Source: Anopheles merus (taxonomy: Eukaryota > Arthropoda > Insecta > Diptera > Culicidae). Taken from it: a stretch of DNA of 64,000 nucleotides. The translations under genes were made by a program, and so were the position numbers. The stretch lies in assembly GCF_017562075.2 (NCBI RefSeq), contig NC_054085.1, forward strand, positions 19,888,222 to 19,952,221, in the 5' to 3' direction. Below the pieces are notes generated by a model. It saw only the letters and a list, made by a program, of their open reading frames with translations, made no database searches and was not told the DNA's origin. Below, in pieces: positions 46,701-59,336 of the stretch. Every line of letters starts with the position of its first letter. Positions within the stretch are counted from its first letter, which is position 1.

Positions 46701-49700
46701 CGCGCTTGACCCCACACTGGGCCGGTCATTCCCCAAAAAAAAACCCAACATTACAGGCATCAGTGTTTCACAGTTTTGATTGGTATCGATTTTCTAAAAA
46801 TATCCCCCCGCTTCTTATTAGCGGTCGGCAATTGAACATTTGCAGAAACGTTTGTTCTTCTACCTGGGCTTGCTGTTAGCGAACAAACTGCAACAAAATT
46901 ATCCCACAGCTTGATGAGGGAGAAAAATATGCCCTTAATCATGTACTGGGAAGCGGTTCAGTTTGGGCCGGACAGGGATTAACACACGTTTTTCCCACTC
47001 GTGCTATAGGCAATGCATATGATTTACTACTAGACCCCTGTGCAGTAGTAGTTGCCAAGCACGCACCGTCCAATTAAACATTTCGTACATTTCCCAGGAA
47101 GTACAACATCTACAGCATCTCCAAAGATGAGTCATAAATCAACGTTCCATGACGTAGTACTAAACTTCTTCTGATGCATTGTAATTAATAGAACTTAAAA
47201 TAGGCCCTTAAACTATGGCTCGTTTTTTTGGAAAGCTTTCAGCATAAATGTCAACATTATCGATTTGATTGTATTAAAACGACCCATTCAGCACACATTG
47301 TTTTGGCTACTAACAACTGAGAAAATTTTTGAAAAAACCCCACTCAAGCACAACAAAAAACACACAAATCAAATCTTTCGCGCTGTTGCTCTGGTCTTGC
47401 CAAACATCTCTTCTCACTGGTGTGTGCGTGTTGTAGCGAAGTATTGCCACCACAAGTAAGCTGGCCGACACGCTTACGCACCCCGCTCGCAAGAAGCCGA
47501 ACATATGGTTTTCGTATTTTGGCGCGGCGATGTTCGTGAACACGCGCGCGCGCCCGCGAAAAATAATCATAACGACCCCCCTCACCATCACGCTACTCCA
47601 CCATCGTACCGTACCCATCATTCGGATAATCGGCGTGCTTTCTCGAGCACGCACTTAGGAACGGAAAAAGCAAACTATTTTCTAACCAAAACCCTTCCGC
47701 CCGGGTCATCCAAAAACCGCAGGGGGGGGGGGGTTAGAACTCTAACAAACATTTTATCATGCATAAACACACAATTTGTTTTCACTGCTTCGGAAAACAA
47801 ACGAAACGCTTAGTGTGGCCATAGGGCTAGGGGTAAATATTTATCTCAATTCCCATCCTCAACCCACCCGGGCGAGAATATCCTCACCAAAACTCCCCAG
47901 TAGCGGCGCTGTGTCAGCTGTTGCTCGTTTGAAGGTGATCATTTTTCGGGCCAGCTGATGTCTTGCTTATGAGCAATCGTTTGCTGACATCAATGTATCA
48001 TTGCATGCAAATACGCTTCAAATAAACAAATTTGGAGAAATAGTTTCAGGGAATTCGAGTTCCAGAAATTTACCGTCCATGAAGAAATCGCAAGAATGCG
48101 TTGTTGCATTCATGATTACCACGAGTCAATATCTCACTCACCTAAAATGGGAAAAGAAGAAGAAAAAACGCGAATTAATATTGTCACTTCCATTAATTAA
48201 TATTTAATGTGCTGTTCTACATGTATGAAACGTCTCTTCAGCAGCAACACGAGGAGTACTCATGCTGCCGCCTCAGATGCAACTATATTGCTCCAGCTGC
48301 GTGCGCCAAACACAAACCGACCCACAGACACACAAGAATGCATATTGCTCGACCATTGCACTACTTTCCCACTTTCCCAACCTGTGTGCGCTCTCTTTTT
48401 ATGGTCAACACACATCGAGCGCTCACGGAAGGCCAGCCGACCCCATCATCCACCGGGGATTTGCCCGATACCATCATTGGAACGCACCGGATACACGGAC
48501 ATACCAAACCACAAGTAGAGTGTATACCACACCATCGGCATCAGTGACTACAACACCAACAACGAAAAAAAGGTGGCAAAGATGCGATACAAACCGTTTG
48601 CCTTCCCGCTTAACCTTGAGCGGGCTTGAGCGGTTTAATTTCTTTCCGCTTTTCCTAACCGAAGATCTCTGCGCTCCACCGAAGCTCCTCCGGCGTACAC
48701 GTGCAATCGTGCATAGCAACCAGCAACGGAGCGACGTTGGAAGGCTATTTTTAAAAATGATTTTCCAAACAGCACATATTACATACATATCGCACACGCA
48801 CATTATGTGTGCCAAAACCCCGCTGCTCTTACTGGCGCGCACGTACACACACACCCGATACTCCAAAACAGTACTTACGGCACCTCTCTAACGACGCCCT
48901 CCCTCCTCCTCCTTTACAGTTGCTGATAAAAAAGGGTTTGGAATGCGTGTGCGTGAGCACAGGCTGGTCTGCAGAGAGCTACACCTAGCCCTACGCAGCG
49001 AAAAGGGTTAACCTGGAAGGCAGAACCTGCGGGCTGGACGGGAACTGAAGTACGCTGATGTGAAACACCAATGATTGATATGACCATGTGCAACTCTGTG
49101 CCGCTCCCTGTACTTCTGCTGGTTTCCCGCAGTGCCTGTGCGTGTGTGTTTTCAGTTCCAATCTGTCCCTCGGGAGATACGATACAGTCACACCAGATCA
49201 CCTCGAACGACCCGCTCTCTTCTTCCAGCTCCACACCTTCCCCCACCGAACCTGAGAATCAATTTCCCACCCCGGCTGGCAAAACCACTTGATCTGCGTG
49301 GACACTTGAACTGCTTGGGATCCAAGGTCCTGGATCCCATCGGGCTGCGGCAAACGTTCGGGCTGCCCCTTAAGAGCGGGAGCAGAGTTGAGAAAATCTA
49401 CACTTCTTCAACTGCACCCGATCATCATCATCATCATCAGCACGCTGCCCCGGGTTTTAGAAGGTTACACACTGCGGCACTGTTGTGCACAGTAAATCAG
49501 CTCTGAAGTGGTCGTACATCAAGATAGCGAGCGCCCGAGACCGGGACTGCTGTGTGGCTCATTATGATACTTTCCCTTGCCGGCGAGCGGAACAGTTTCC
49601 CCGTGCGATGCGAGTTTCGTTATATCGCGATTGAAAGTAAACTAACCGGCCAACGAAAAGCTAGATGTACAAATCTATTGGGAAATGGAGACGGCTGGGA

Positions 49701-52700
49701 CGGGGGCAACGACTTTCAGCGCGCGTCCGCGATGTCAAGCGACGGCTTCATCTCTTCACCGATAGAGAGAGAGAGAGAGATAGGGAAGGGCGAGAGGAAG
49801 AGCAAGAGGTCACATAAAGTGCGGTAATAAACGCGTTCAATTTTCACATCTGTTCATCATACGTCGTCGTGTCTTCGCGTTCTGAACGGCAAGCGCGCGC
49901 ACTGGAACAAACCGCCTCAGCAGCCTGAGACAGGAAGACCATGTCCATACGATGAGCGCGCTACATGATTGGCAAAATCTTCCCCGAGCAAGGTAAATGC
50001 CCTTCGATCTGGTCTACTATTTCCAGCAAAGAGGTTCGCGCTCTTGTTTCAATTTCTACACGCCTAGATTCTACATCCATGTCTAGCAGTTCCTAAAATA
50101 ACGCATTAATTCCCTGCCAACCACACTACTACCCTCTCGCTGCTGCTACAAATCCCTGGAGTTCCTGGGAATAGTGTACTTGAGTTGTGTTTTATTATCG
50201 CATCATAATTATGCCGTCCCGTTCACTTCACTATCCTTCGCGTTCATATAAATTGCTTGTGTCATAATTTTAGAACACCATACCCCGCAAGAAGCACAGA
50301 ATTCGACATCTCTGGAGACGATCAATTCCAGTGGTGGACGAGTCCCCAGGGACCCGTTTTAAAAGCTAGCGAGCTCAATCGTAGATAGCGCAGGCAAATA
50401 AATCGCTCTCCCTTTTACACGCGCTGCTAAAAATCGCACAGCCGTGCTACATTTTGGATGCTATATAAATTTCCCAATAAACTACAAGAACGCCATTAAG
50501 ACACGCCACAAGACATCCACAAGATAACAAAAAACGCCCAAACCATTTCCGCAAAAACTCACATAACTACTCTGGGGACGGGAAGCAATCGTCTACATTT
50601 CTATCAAACCGCGCAAAAGACCAAGACTTCCGACCATTGGGAGACCCACACACACCGCCAGTAAACATTATCAGCAACTCCGATCGTTTTGGAATGCGAT
50701 TAGTTCAACGGTCGTGCGTCCTAACCTTTCTTCTATGCGCACTCCACTCCACTACAGTCGGCTCCGTGGCCCTCCAGGTTCGCCCTATCGTTTCGCTTTA
50801 TGCTTAATTAACGCCAACTTAACCTTCGGTGCGGCGACGACGGCCGCGGGAACGACCACGGGGCATGGAAGATTGCTGTGACTAATTAATCAAAAGTCTC
50901 ACCTCCACCACAGCAGCAGCTCCCGGCTCACGCAACACTCTCCATCCACCCATTGGAGTATGTACAATTTCATGTTTTTTTTGTTGTTGTTTCTATTTCT
51001 TTTGCCGAAACCCCTTTTGCATTCTTCAGCTCTGTGTATGCCACACACTTGCTCGGGCAGTTAAAAAAAACACACTAAACAAATTATTCCCCTAGCTAAT
51101 CTTAACGAACTAAACAAAGCTTGGGGCCGTGGACCTTGTCGAACATCATCAACATCCACAGTCCCTATCATCACCCGTCTGGACATCCAGCAAAGATGAC
51201 CCCAAGCGCATAGCTAAAGCAATGCTGGAGAGTCTTTCAAAATCCCCCCTTGCTCAACACTATGTCTTAATCTTGCTGCTTGACAAAAAAAAACGAGAAC
51301 CCCAGGCACTACTACTGCGCCAGGGCATCATCGTCCATTGGGGGAGAACGTAGGCGAACCAATTAGCTCGCGACTAATTTCTACAAACGGCGCGGCGCTC
51401 CAGAACAGCTCCAGTAGCGAAGACACCAGTACGCAGTAAAAAGTTCCGCCAAACTATTGCTGCTCGTCCAGCGCCAGCCAGTGCTCTAGATGAAGCGGCG
51501 GTAACAGATAACCTTTTCTTCGCTCGAGCGGAGTAAATGGCAGTTAAAAAAAATGCTGACGCTGCTCAGAAGGAACTGAAGGAGCGCCGTTAGATCACGA
51601 CCACCAACACCACCACCACCATCGCACAACTCCGGGAGGCTATCGCCGTTAAAATGCTTATCTTCGATTCAAAAATCAGTCTACGCCCGGCTGAGGTCAT
51701 TGCTGTGTGTAGGCACAGGGGCCGGGAGAACAACGCCTCATTGCCAAAGGGAGGGACCCTGCTTCCTTTAAGGCAGTCTTCATCACCGACAGAGGCAAAA
51801 TCCTCACTCTGGTTTCCAGTTTTTCAATTCCAAACAATATACCGCCCTGCTCCCAACCTCCACCCAAACCCATTTTGGTCCGGAGGTCAGGACAGGAATG
51901 TAACCGCCCGGGCCGTACATTTATTTATTATTGCTGCAATCACTAAAGCACCCCTGTGCACCCGATTATTTACATGTACTGTGTGCCGCCGAAGGCGTCT
52001 CTGGCGCTCGCTCTTGGCTCTGGTGTCGTGTGGGACGTGTCTGGGTGCATCTTATTAAGTGTCTCGAGCACATTCCAGGGCGAAGAATACACTACACCAA
52101 TGCCCGCAGGGGGGCAGCGGCGGCGATCGTAGTGCATCGTGCGGCAGTGCGACACGTCCCACGTACGCGTGGAATGTGTGTCCGATGAAGCAATTAGTGC
52201 CGATTTGGGGTCTCTTGGTCGGCATTCTCGACCTTGGTTGCAATATAAAATCGGACCGAGCTGATGTGCACGATAAGACAAAAGGTGCGCATACCACAGC
52301 ATTCCAATGTTTGATTTAAATGAAATTCTGGGAGTCGTAGCGGGACAAGAATTATCGTCATCGCTCTATTGTCGGAACAAATAGCTGAGGTGGAAACAGT
52401 CAATTACTTACATGGTCGACTTTATCAGCAGTTTTTTTTTTCTGTACCAATAAAACATTAACTGTTTCCCAGGAATTATGATTAATCAAACTAGCTCTCT
52501 CTCTCTCTGATGTGCGGTTCAGGGCGCTTGCACACAGCTAACAAGCATAAGCAAATGAGTCAGCGAATGTCCTAATCGACCGCAAGAGCTTTAAAGTTAA
52601 AGCAGTTAAAATACAGCAATAGGTCCCCTCTTTCTCTCTCTCTCTTTCTCTCTCCTCCGTCAATCGCCTATCTCACCCTACCGCAGCAAACTGGACCAGT

Positions 52701-55178
52701 CGACGGCACAAGCAAACCAGTTCGCGGGAGCAGGCTAGGCAGCAGCGAATAAAACATCAAGAAGCATCCACAGCGTAGCCGGGCACCACTGATACCACCA
52801 GGGCTGAGTCGGATGAGTCAGACACTATTTTTGTGACGCCCCGAGTTCCTATCCCTGGAAACGGCACACGCCATCGGAAAGCGGGGAAAAGGGGGGTCGG
52901 ACCCGTGCCATGCAGAGAAGCATAGAAGACACACGATTTTGCAAACCCCGAGCGTCACAGCGGGCAATTTTCTTCCCTCGCGCGTTCCATCGGGCTGTCT
53001 TTCCATCGTAACCTCTCAGCAGCAGCACCAGTGGGACCACATACGCGGACAGATAATCCCGCGAGTCCAGTCTTGAGAGGGGTTTGAAACGAAACCGCTC
53101 CCTGTACTGCACGATGAGCTAATCCACGGAACTAAAAACACAGCTCTGTCGGACGATGTGTTGATCACAGACACACACACACGCCAACCCAGCATATTCA
53201 AATGATGCAACTGAACAATAAATTAATGCTATGATAAGCGACCTCCCCAGTGGTCGGAACGCGTGTGCCACGACACTGTGCGATAGGGGCCGACTGGGCG
53301 CAAGAGATGTGCCTAGAACAAACAACAGCAAAATCGCAACAACAAAAAACTGCAAATGGAAGTCAGCAATCCTACTCCGATTCCGTCCGTGTTCATGTTT
53401 TTTGACGTGCTGAGAGGACCTTCAGGCCCAGAGCAGACGTGCGCCGAGCCTCGTACAGCGTCGTGCATAATCTCGACCAGGAAGAAAGGCTACAACGACA
53501 TACACACGCCGCTCGCCCAGTAGGTTGATAAGGCCCAATAATCCCGTTGTTAATCCAAAACTCCGGAAACGACGACAACACGGACAGCCAGTCTTCTGGT
53601 GGTTATCACGGCTTTTTCCATTGGTGTTCGCATTCACAATTGCAGTGCCACAACGAAACATTCCGAAACACTGCTGCTCTGGCCACACTTACGCGACGCG
53701 GGACTTGCGACTTTCTATTTTGTCTTTCCTTTCTCTTGTGAAACAAAAAGGCTGAAAAAAGCATGGACATGGGGCGTTTTCCACCTCAGTGGATCGTGTA
53801 GCTAGCCGGTGGTGCACACACTGATTCCGCGAGGAACAATAGACGCGAAAGCGGAGGAGAGCCGTTGGATCGAAGCAAAAATATGATTGCTATAATATTG
53901 AAAGTCTCTTCCAAGAGCAAAGCAAAGATGATGATGATGATAATGATAGGGAGGGAGGACGGGGCTGGTGGATGTTGTACCAACAAGACGTTGGCGCAAT
54001 TGTGTACCTTCGGTCGTTTCTACCGTGTAACGAAAGCTGATGCTCCACAACCAAGCAGCTCCACACACAACGCTTCGCGTCATGAACGCCTGCCGCTGCT
54101 GCTTTCTTCAAATCTTGCGATCAGCGCAAAAAGATCTTTAAATCTGCAGGCAACTTGTTCCCCCCTTTTCCTTCATTACCCGGTGCCCACAAAGAGACAA
54201 AGATCGCTGGATCTGGTGCACAGCTGGAGCGCGAGAACATCACCGAGCTTGGCGAATCCATTGCCGTTCGCTTCGGAAACTAATGCCCTGTAATGCCCCT
54301 TGGCTGCTCGGGGCAATAATTTTGACGCTTTGCCCATAAACAATTCGCGTGCGCGCTCAAGGGTGGAGCGGTAAAAATTGCCACTCGAAAAATGGCAATT
54401 TTCTCCCCCTCGTTCACGCCGTGAAACTGTCAATTAGCTTTTCCCGGCCGGGCGCGGAAGGATGAACCGACCAGACGAAGAAGCGGCCAGTGGGATTTTG
54501 AGCTTCAGTGTTGTGCAGAGGCGAGCGCGCGAAGTCTACAACACACTGCCGGAAATCTTTTTCTCTTTTCCATTATCGAAAATTGTTTTCCATTTCGAAC
54601 GGCGAATGGGGAGGGGGAGGGTTGTGCTTTTCATTTTTCTCCCGCGGTTTGATAAAGATATTGAAAGTAGAAGCAGAGAAAAATGAGGAGCAGAGCAAGG
54701 TGATAGCGAATGGAAACTGGAAGTGTTCAATCATTTCTTTCTAAACGGGCGTTTTCTTGCTCCAACCGAATACAAACCGGAAACTGGGCGCGCTTGGTGT
54801 GCAATTGAACACCCAGCCGGTTGTCATAAATCTGTCGCAAGTTTCCGCAAGCCCCACAGTTACAGCAAACAGCTGTGTACCGCTGTAGATGATGGAGAAG
54901 AAGGCCCGCAATTTCCCGCACTGGGTCAGAAGAAGTGAGATAAATAATGCACCGAAGGAATGGGCAAGAATGATTTTTTTTCATTCAAAGCTATCCCGGG
55001 AAATGATTTCAATTTTCGAAAGGAAAACCAAAAACAAGACGCTGGCGCCATGTTGAGTGAAATATTTCCACCAGGCACCGGGGTTTTGTGTGTTTGTGTC
55101 TCCCGGCGCAGCACGCTACCTGACCTAGCTTTGGTGTAAACAAAACGCTGTGGCAACCAGGCACCTCACCCTCTGCAG
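43738..55178. other. Non-coding block within the probable fax intron
   Basis: No supported gene. A strong acceptor-like tract on the minus strand near 44,230-44,250 has no exon following it. An 11-base G run lies near 47,720. CT tracts occur near 52,496-52,508 and 52,630-52,655, and a GAT run near 53,930. Frames at 45,488-45,709 and 46,515-46,760 (minus) look protein-like but have no boundary signals. Confidence 0.45.
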
Positions 55179-55243
55179 ATTCATATCTCTTGTCGCAGTG
55201 GATGTCGAACCTAGAAGAGTCATTACGAGGAGGCAAATTCGAA
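55179..55243 (+). CDS. Candidate exon preceding a membrane-protein C-terminus
   Basis: After a good acceptor (CACCTCACCCTCTGCAG) a frame reads FISLVAVDVEPRRVITRRQI, then R. A possible donor (CGAA|GTAATC) leads through a 41-bp intron, which is short even for insects, to the exon at 55,285. The upstream start was not found. Another frame here opens with MSNLEESLRGGKFE, so the call is weak. Confidence 0.25.
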
Positions 55244-55284
55244 GTAATCCACACTTTAATATAACAAATTGAACATAACATTAG

Positions 55285-55568
55285 TCAATGCCCAGTGTCC
55301 AGTAAGAGACTTGAAAGCCCGTACAAACGAGGTACATGCGGCAAGCAGACTTCAGACTTTTGTTGAAGTAATTGAAGTAACGACTACACCAGCCCCAAAA
55401 CACATTGCTCCAAGTAGTTGGCGAAACGGGGAGTGGGGCATTTTAATTCCAATAATTATTACCCTGCTGATGACCATCATAATCCATGCCATAATTATTG
55501 CACTTTTACCGATTCGCTTTGGAGCAGGTCCGGCAGAAGTCATTAGAGGGTTTGGCCAACAACATTAA
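55285..55568 (+). CDS. Candidate single-pass membrane protein, C-terminal exon
   Basis: About 93 codons from a possible acceptor (AACATAACATTAG) to TAA. Order: a hydrophilic N-terminal part (NAQCPVRDLKARTNEVHAAS), a Thr/Pro stretch (TTTPAPKH), then SSWRNGEW, a roughly 23-residue hydrophobic segment (GILIPIIITLLMTIIIHAII with IALL), and a short tail (PIRFGAGPAEVIRGFGQQH). This would be type I topology with a short cytoplasmic end. The region is AT-rich, which can yield hydrophobic runs by chance. No family was recognised and no ATG was found in this exon. Confidence 0.38.
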
Positions 55569-58500
55569 CTCGACACGTTCTAGCACCAGCACGTCGTAGT
55601 CGTCTACGTCGTTCGGGTTGGTCGTTCTTGGACGGACTTCAACTCTAGCACAATCATACAAAAGAATGACGTAGTTCTCTTTCCCAAGAGGAGACGAGGA
55701 GCTTGCCAACCGAACGAAGGTGAAGTTGTGGAAGGTAAAACACTCAATTTGGCGCTACTTGATGGGAGGGCAAAATTTGTGTCCCGCACACTGATTGCTA
55801 TTTAATTAGGCGTATATTTTTACACTGCACCTTGACAGTGGGAATGCATACAATGTTGGGTGTTGTTAAGTGGAAAACAGGGAGTTTCACACAAAGAAGT
55901 TAAATCCAACAACCCTTCTTGGCAAGTAGTTGTTGGTCCTTTCTTTATACATTGGTACGCGATTTGATTAATATCACAGCTATTAAAATGTTATATGGAA
56001 CAAACACGGTTACACGGTAAAAGTTACAAGGTTGTACACTTTGGAATGCTACTTCAAAACAAATTCTTCATTAGTAAATAATAATAAAACAGCTATCAGA
56101 AGACCACCGATGAACGTTGATTGCCTGCCCGCCTTTTAAATCCCATCCTCTAACCGTAACGATGAATTATTCAACCCCGAACCATCGCTCGTCCGCTTTT
56201 ATTCCGTACCCGGTGCACGTTTCGGTCACCAAGACGAAATCCCCAAGGTCATCTAAGCGCGACATCTCCTTTGTTTTGCTGCTCTCGCATCAGTATGCAT
56301 CGCGCGAAGACACACTCTCGCACACTCCAAGATACACAAGTTTGTTTGTTTTTTTTTTTTTTTTTCATTCTCTTCGATATCTTTTGAATGAGTGTGCTAA
56401 ACCTTTCAACACAACAAAAACGCTAACTTTTACAGCTGTTGAGAAGATGACGCTTGAAAGGATCTTCTCTAGAGACAGTAACACCTTCAAAATATGCGTG
56501 ATGGATGCGTTTCGCCTCTGCCAGAGTGTCAATCCTCTTTAAAATCCTTCACGCATCAAATGGTTGGCACGCGAAATATAGGTAGCACTGCTTGTCATCC
56601 ATCCCACCTGAAAGGGTGGTAGCATAGACACTGAAAGCTCGAGACCAACACACGCCCAACGTACCGGGGACCGGAGATTCGGGCGTGTGCCATCATCATC
56701 ATCATGCTGACGGTTCGTTCATATTTATTACCGATTCCGTTGTGTGACAGTACTCTGGCAGCCCCCAAACCCAATGTGTAACATATGTCCGCGGACATAT
56801 AGAAAAATGATTGATGATCTTCGCGAAGCAAAAGCAAACATACAAACACAGCGGTTGCAAAAATCGTGTATCACACACCGGCCAGAGAAAGAGAGAGGAA
56901 GCGAAAAAGCGTTACAAAATGAGGTCGTCGATCAGATGCCATGACAGCCAGATCGGGATGTTACGAGGAGGTTCCTCTCCAGAGAAGACGACACTGCTCC
57001 AATATAAGTAAATAAAAGCCTCAGAGAGAGAGCACGACACCGCTCGAAGGCAGGCCTCAATTTAATTTCACTTCTTTCGGTTCTTTTTTTAATGTTTGGT
57101 GAATGGTCAGATGCAGCAGGCACACCAATCGAGTACTACTGGGAGTGAGTTTGGTAGGCAAATTACGGTAGTCCGAACCAACTGAATAAGTGACCTGAAG
57201 CGACCAGAGCTCCACCCTACTTGTGGTTCGTGAATTGAACGACAACGCAGCATGACAGCTCCCCAAACAAAGATGAGACATGCTTGGAGCTATGCCGCTT
57301 TCTGTGGCCACCATGTTGCCTGACGTTATGGACGTTATGCTCCGAAAAACAGCGTACATTAATGCGCAATTCGCGCACAAACAACAACACAGAGGAAGAA
57401 GGAAACATCAGCGCACCTCCAAAATGTATTTATGCATCCATATTTTTTTTACCAGGCAGTAACTGATGACTACCTCGGGTCAATGACATCCGGAGCACAA
57501 GCAAGAGAAAATGGACAGTTGCCGCACGGTGATGTAAGTCCACCACACGCTAGCGATTAAGAAAAATCCGTATTCCGAGATCGCGTAGGGAAGCCAACAA
57601 CAGCATCTTTGAAGATATTTCCCCCTTCAAATGTTGCCACTCACTTTTTTTGAGCTACTCATGCAAAAACCTGATGTGCAAATTGCAACATAACACACTA
57701 ATGCCCTTCATAAAAAAACACACACAACCTAGCGGAAGAGCGCTTCCAACGAAATGATACAGCATCTGTGCGCGGTTCGGAAAAGTGTAATGACCTTTCA
57801 CCAGGCAAGACTCTGCTGTCTGAATGGTGGGGTTCATCGCTTGGACATTGCAACTTCAAAGATATACAACAAAAAAAAAATCAATTGAACATGGGCACAT
57901 GAAACAAGAAACATAACGAACGGACCATTATAATTATGCCACCCGAAACGACGGGTGCACAAATAAATAGAGTAATAAGCTGGAAAAGCTCTGCTGCGGC
58001 CGATGAGGAGGTGCATTAAGCCCCAATCCAGAGGGGAGGAGGAACGCTGGCGTAGCCAAAGTGCCTTCACTTTGTGACTTTCTCTCTTTCGAGCAATTTT
58101 CACGCTTATCCGGGCATAAGCGTTGAAACCTACGCAAAGTATCGAGGTGGTATGAGATCCGCAAAGGATCCAGTAGATGTTGTTAAACGCAATAAAACAT
58201 GTGCTCAATTATGGCTGCAAAGCGAACGTAACGTAGAAATATAATATTTTTATTGCCAACTGCCTCCCTTCTTTCGACCGAGCTCCGAGGATTTGTCTTG
58301 TAATCATAACTTTCAACTTACAAGTTTCGTGTCCTCCTGAATGCTTTAATATCTCCGTTGGCTATTGAGTAGGTAGGTAGCGAATAGTTTCTTTGCGTGA
58401 GATTATTGCTAAAAGTTAGTCTAACTATGTACTCCATTTATTATTCGTTCCATTTCATTAGTTTGGATTAGTAATGGGGCCTATATTGGAATATTGAATA

Positions 58501-59114
58501 TTCTGGAATAAGACTTCCAGTCCGTATATTAAAGCCTATATACTGGACTTCCGTCCAGTATATTGGCTCTATAGAGGACTCTATGTGCTCCGGAGCACTA
58601 AATAACTAATAGAAACTGAGATAGACCTCATCTGAACATGATCCTAAAATAAAATGTGATATGAGACAACATCAAACAGCTTCAAAAACCTTCTCCAAGA
58701 AATTCAAATTATAAATTTGCCAACGTCTTGCCACAGGAAAGAATGCGCAAAACATCTCCAATAACAAATCCACTCCCTTAGTATCCATTCTCTCTGTGTG
58801 TCCTCCTGATGCTTACTGATAATGTTGCAGTACAGCACTGCCCAAACCCCATTTCTCTTTTTTTTAACAACCCGCACAAAAGTACTCAAAACGCGAAACT
58901 CCAGAGAATTGAATCAATTGAATAATTGATCCGAAAACTTGTCAACGTCAAATCAACCCGATTGGGCGATTTGCCACCGAGCACTGACACCAAAACCCGT
59001 ATCCGGTCCGGTATGAAGAGTGCACCGGACCTTGGTAGTGGGGGTTGTTATGTTCCCGTCCCAAAAGATACGATAACATTCCCCCTCACTCCGAGTTATC
59101 TCTTCCTGCGACTG
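55569..59114. other. Non-coding block with one perfect hairpin
   Basis: Contains a T run near 56,350, a CATCAT run near 56,692-56,704 and the hairpin at 58,538-58,563. No gene is supported. A minus-strand frame near 58,704-58,889 has a good internal donor (TCA|GTAAGC) but no credible acceptor. Confidence 0.45.
58538..58563. repeat. Perfect 11-bp hairpin with TTCC loop
   Basis: ATATACTGGAC, a TTCC loop, and GTCCAGTATAT form a perfect stem with a four-base loop. Just upstream (about 58,513-58,530) the related string ACTTCCAGTCCGTATATT occurs. The structure could be a transposon tip, a terminator-like RNA structure, or chance in AT-rich DNA. Confidence 0.75.
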
Positions 59115-59336
59115 TCAGTCTTCTGCACTCTCCTGTACCTTTGGTAAAATGATTCTTTGGGGACTCATTTGCAAAACATGGTCCAAGAAGAAATCATTCA
59201 AATGTCTGGTCATTTGTGGTATATCATGTGCGTAGATGCAAACCTTCGTCTCCGGAACTACCGACCCGTGGTTTACCAAATACCAAACGCCCTGAGCGAC
59301 AGTGTATAGGAAAACAAGAAAAAGAAAGGTTTTCAT
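59115..59336 (-). CDS. Candidate small secreted protein (73 residues)
   Basis: The ATG at 59,336 opens MKTFLFLVFLYTVAQG, a textbook signal peptide (Lys, a hydrophobic core, small residues before the cleavage site). It continues VWYLVNHGSVVPETKVCIYA and HDIPQMTRHLNDFFLDHVLQ to a TGA. Only one Cys is present in the mature part, so it is not a disulfide-rich peptide. A possible donor (CCAAAG|GTACAG) 24 bases before the stop means this might instead be the first exon of a longer secreted or membrane protein; no downstream exon was found. No homologue was recognised. Confidence 0.4.
   Translation of the reverse strand: MKTFLFLVFLYTVAQGVWYLVNHGSVVPETKVCIYAHDIPQMTRHLNDFFLDHVLQMSPQRIILPKVQESAED

Noticed and set aside
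46433..46879. Overlapping ORFs on both strands at 46.3-46.9 kb
   Set aside because: Three frames look equally plausible and none has boundary signals; no basis for choosing.
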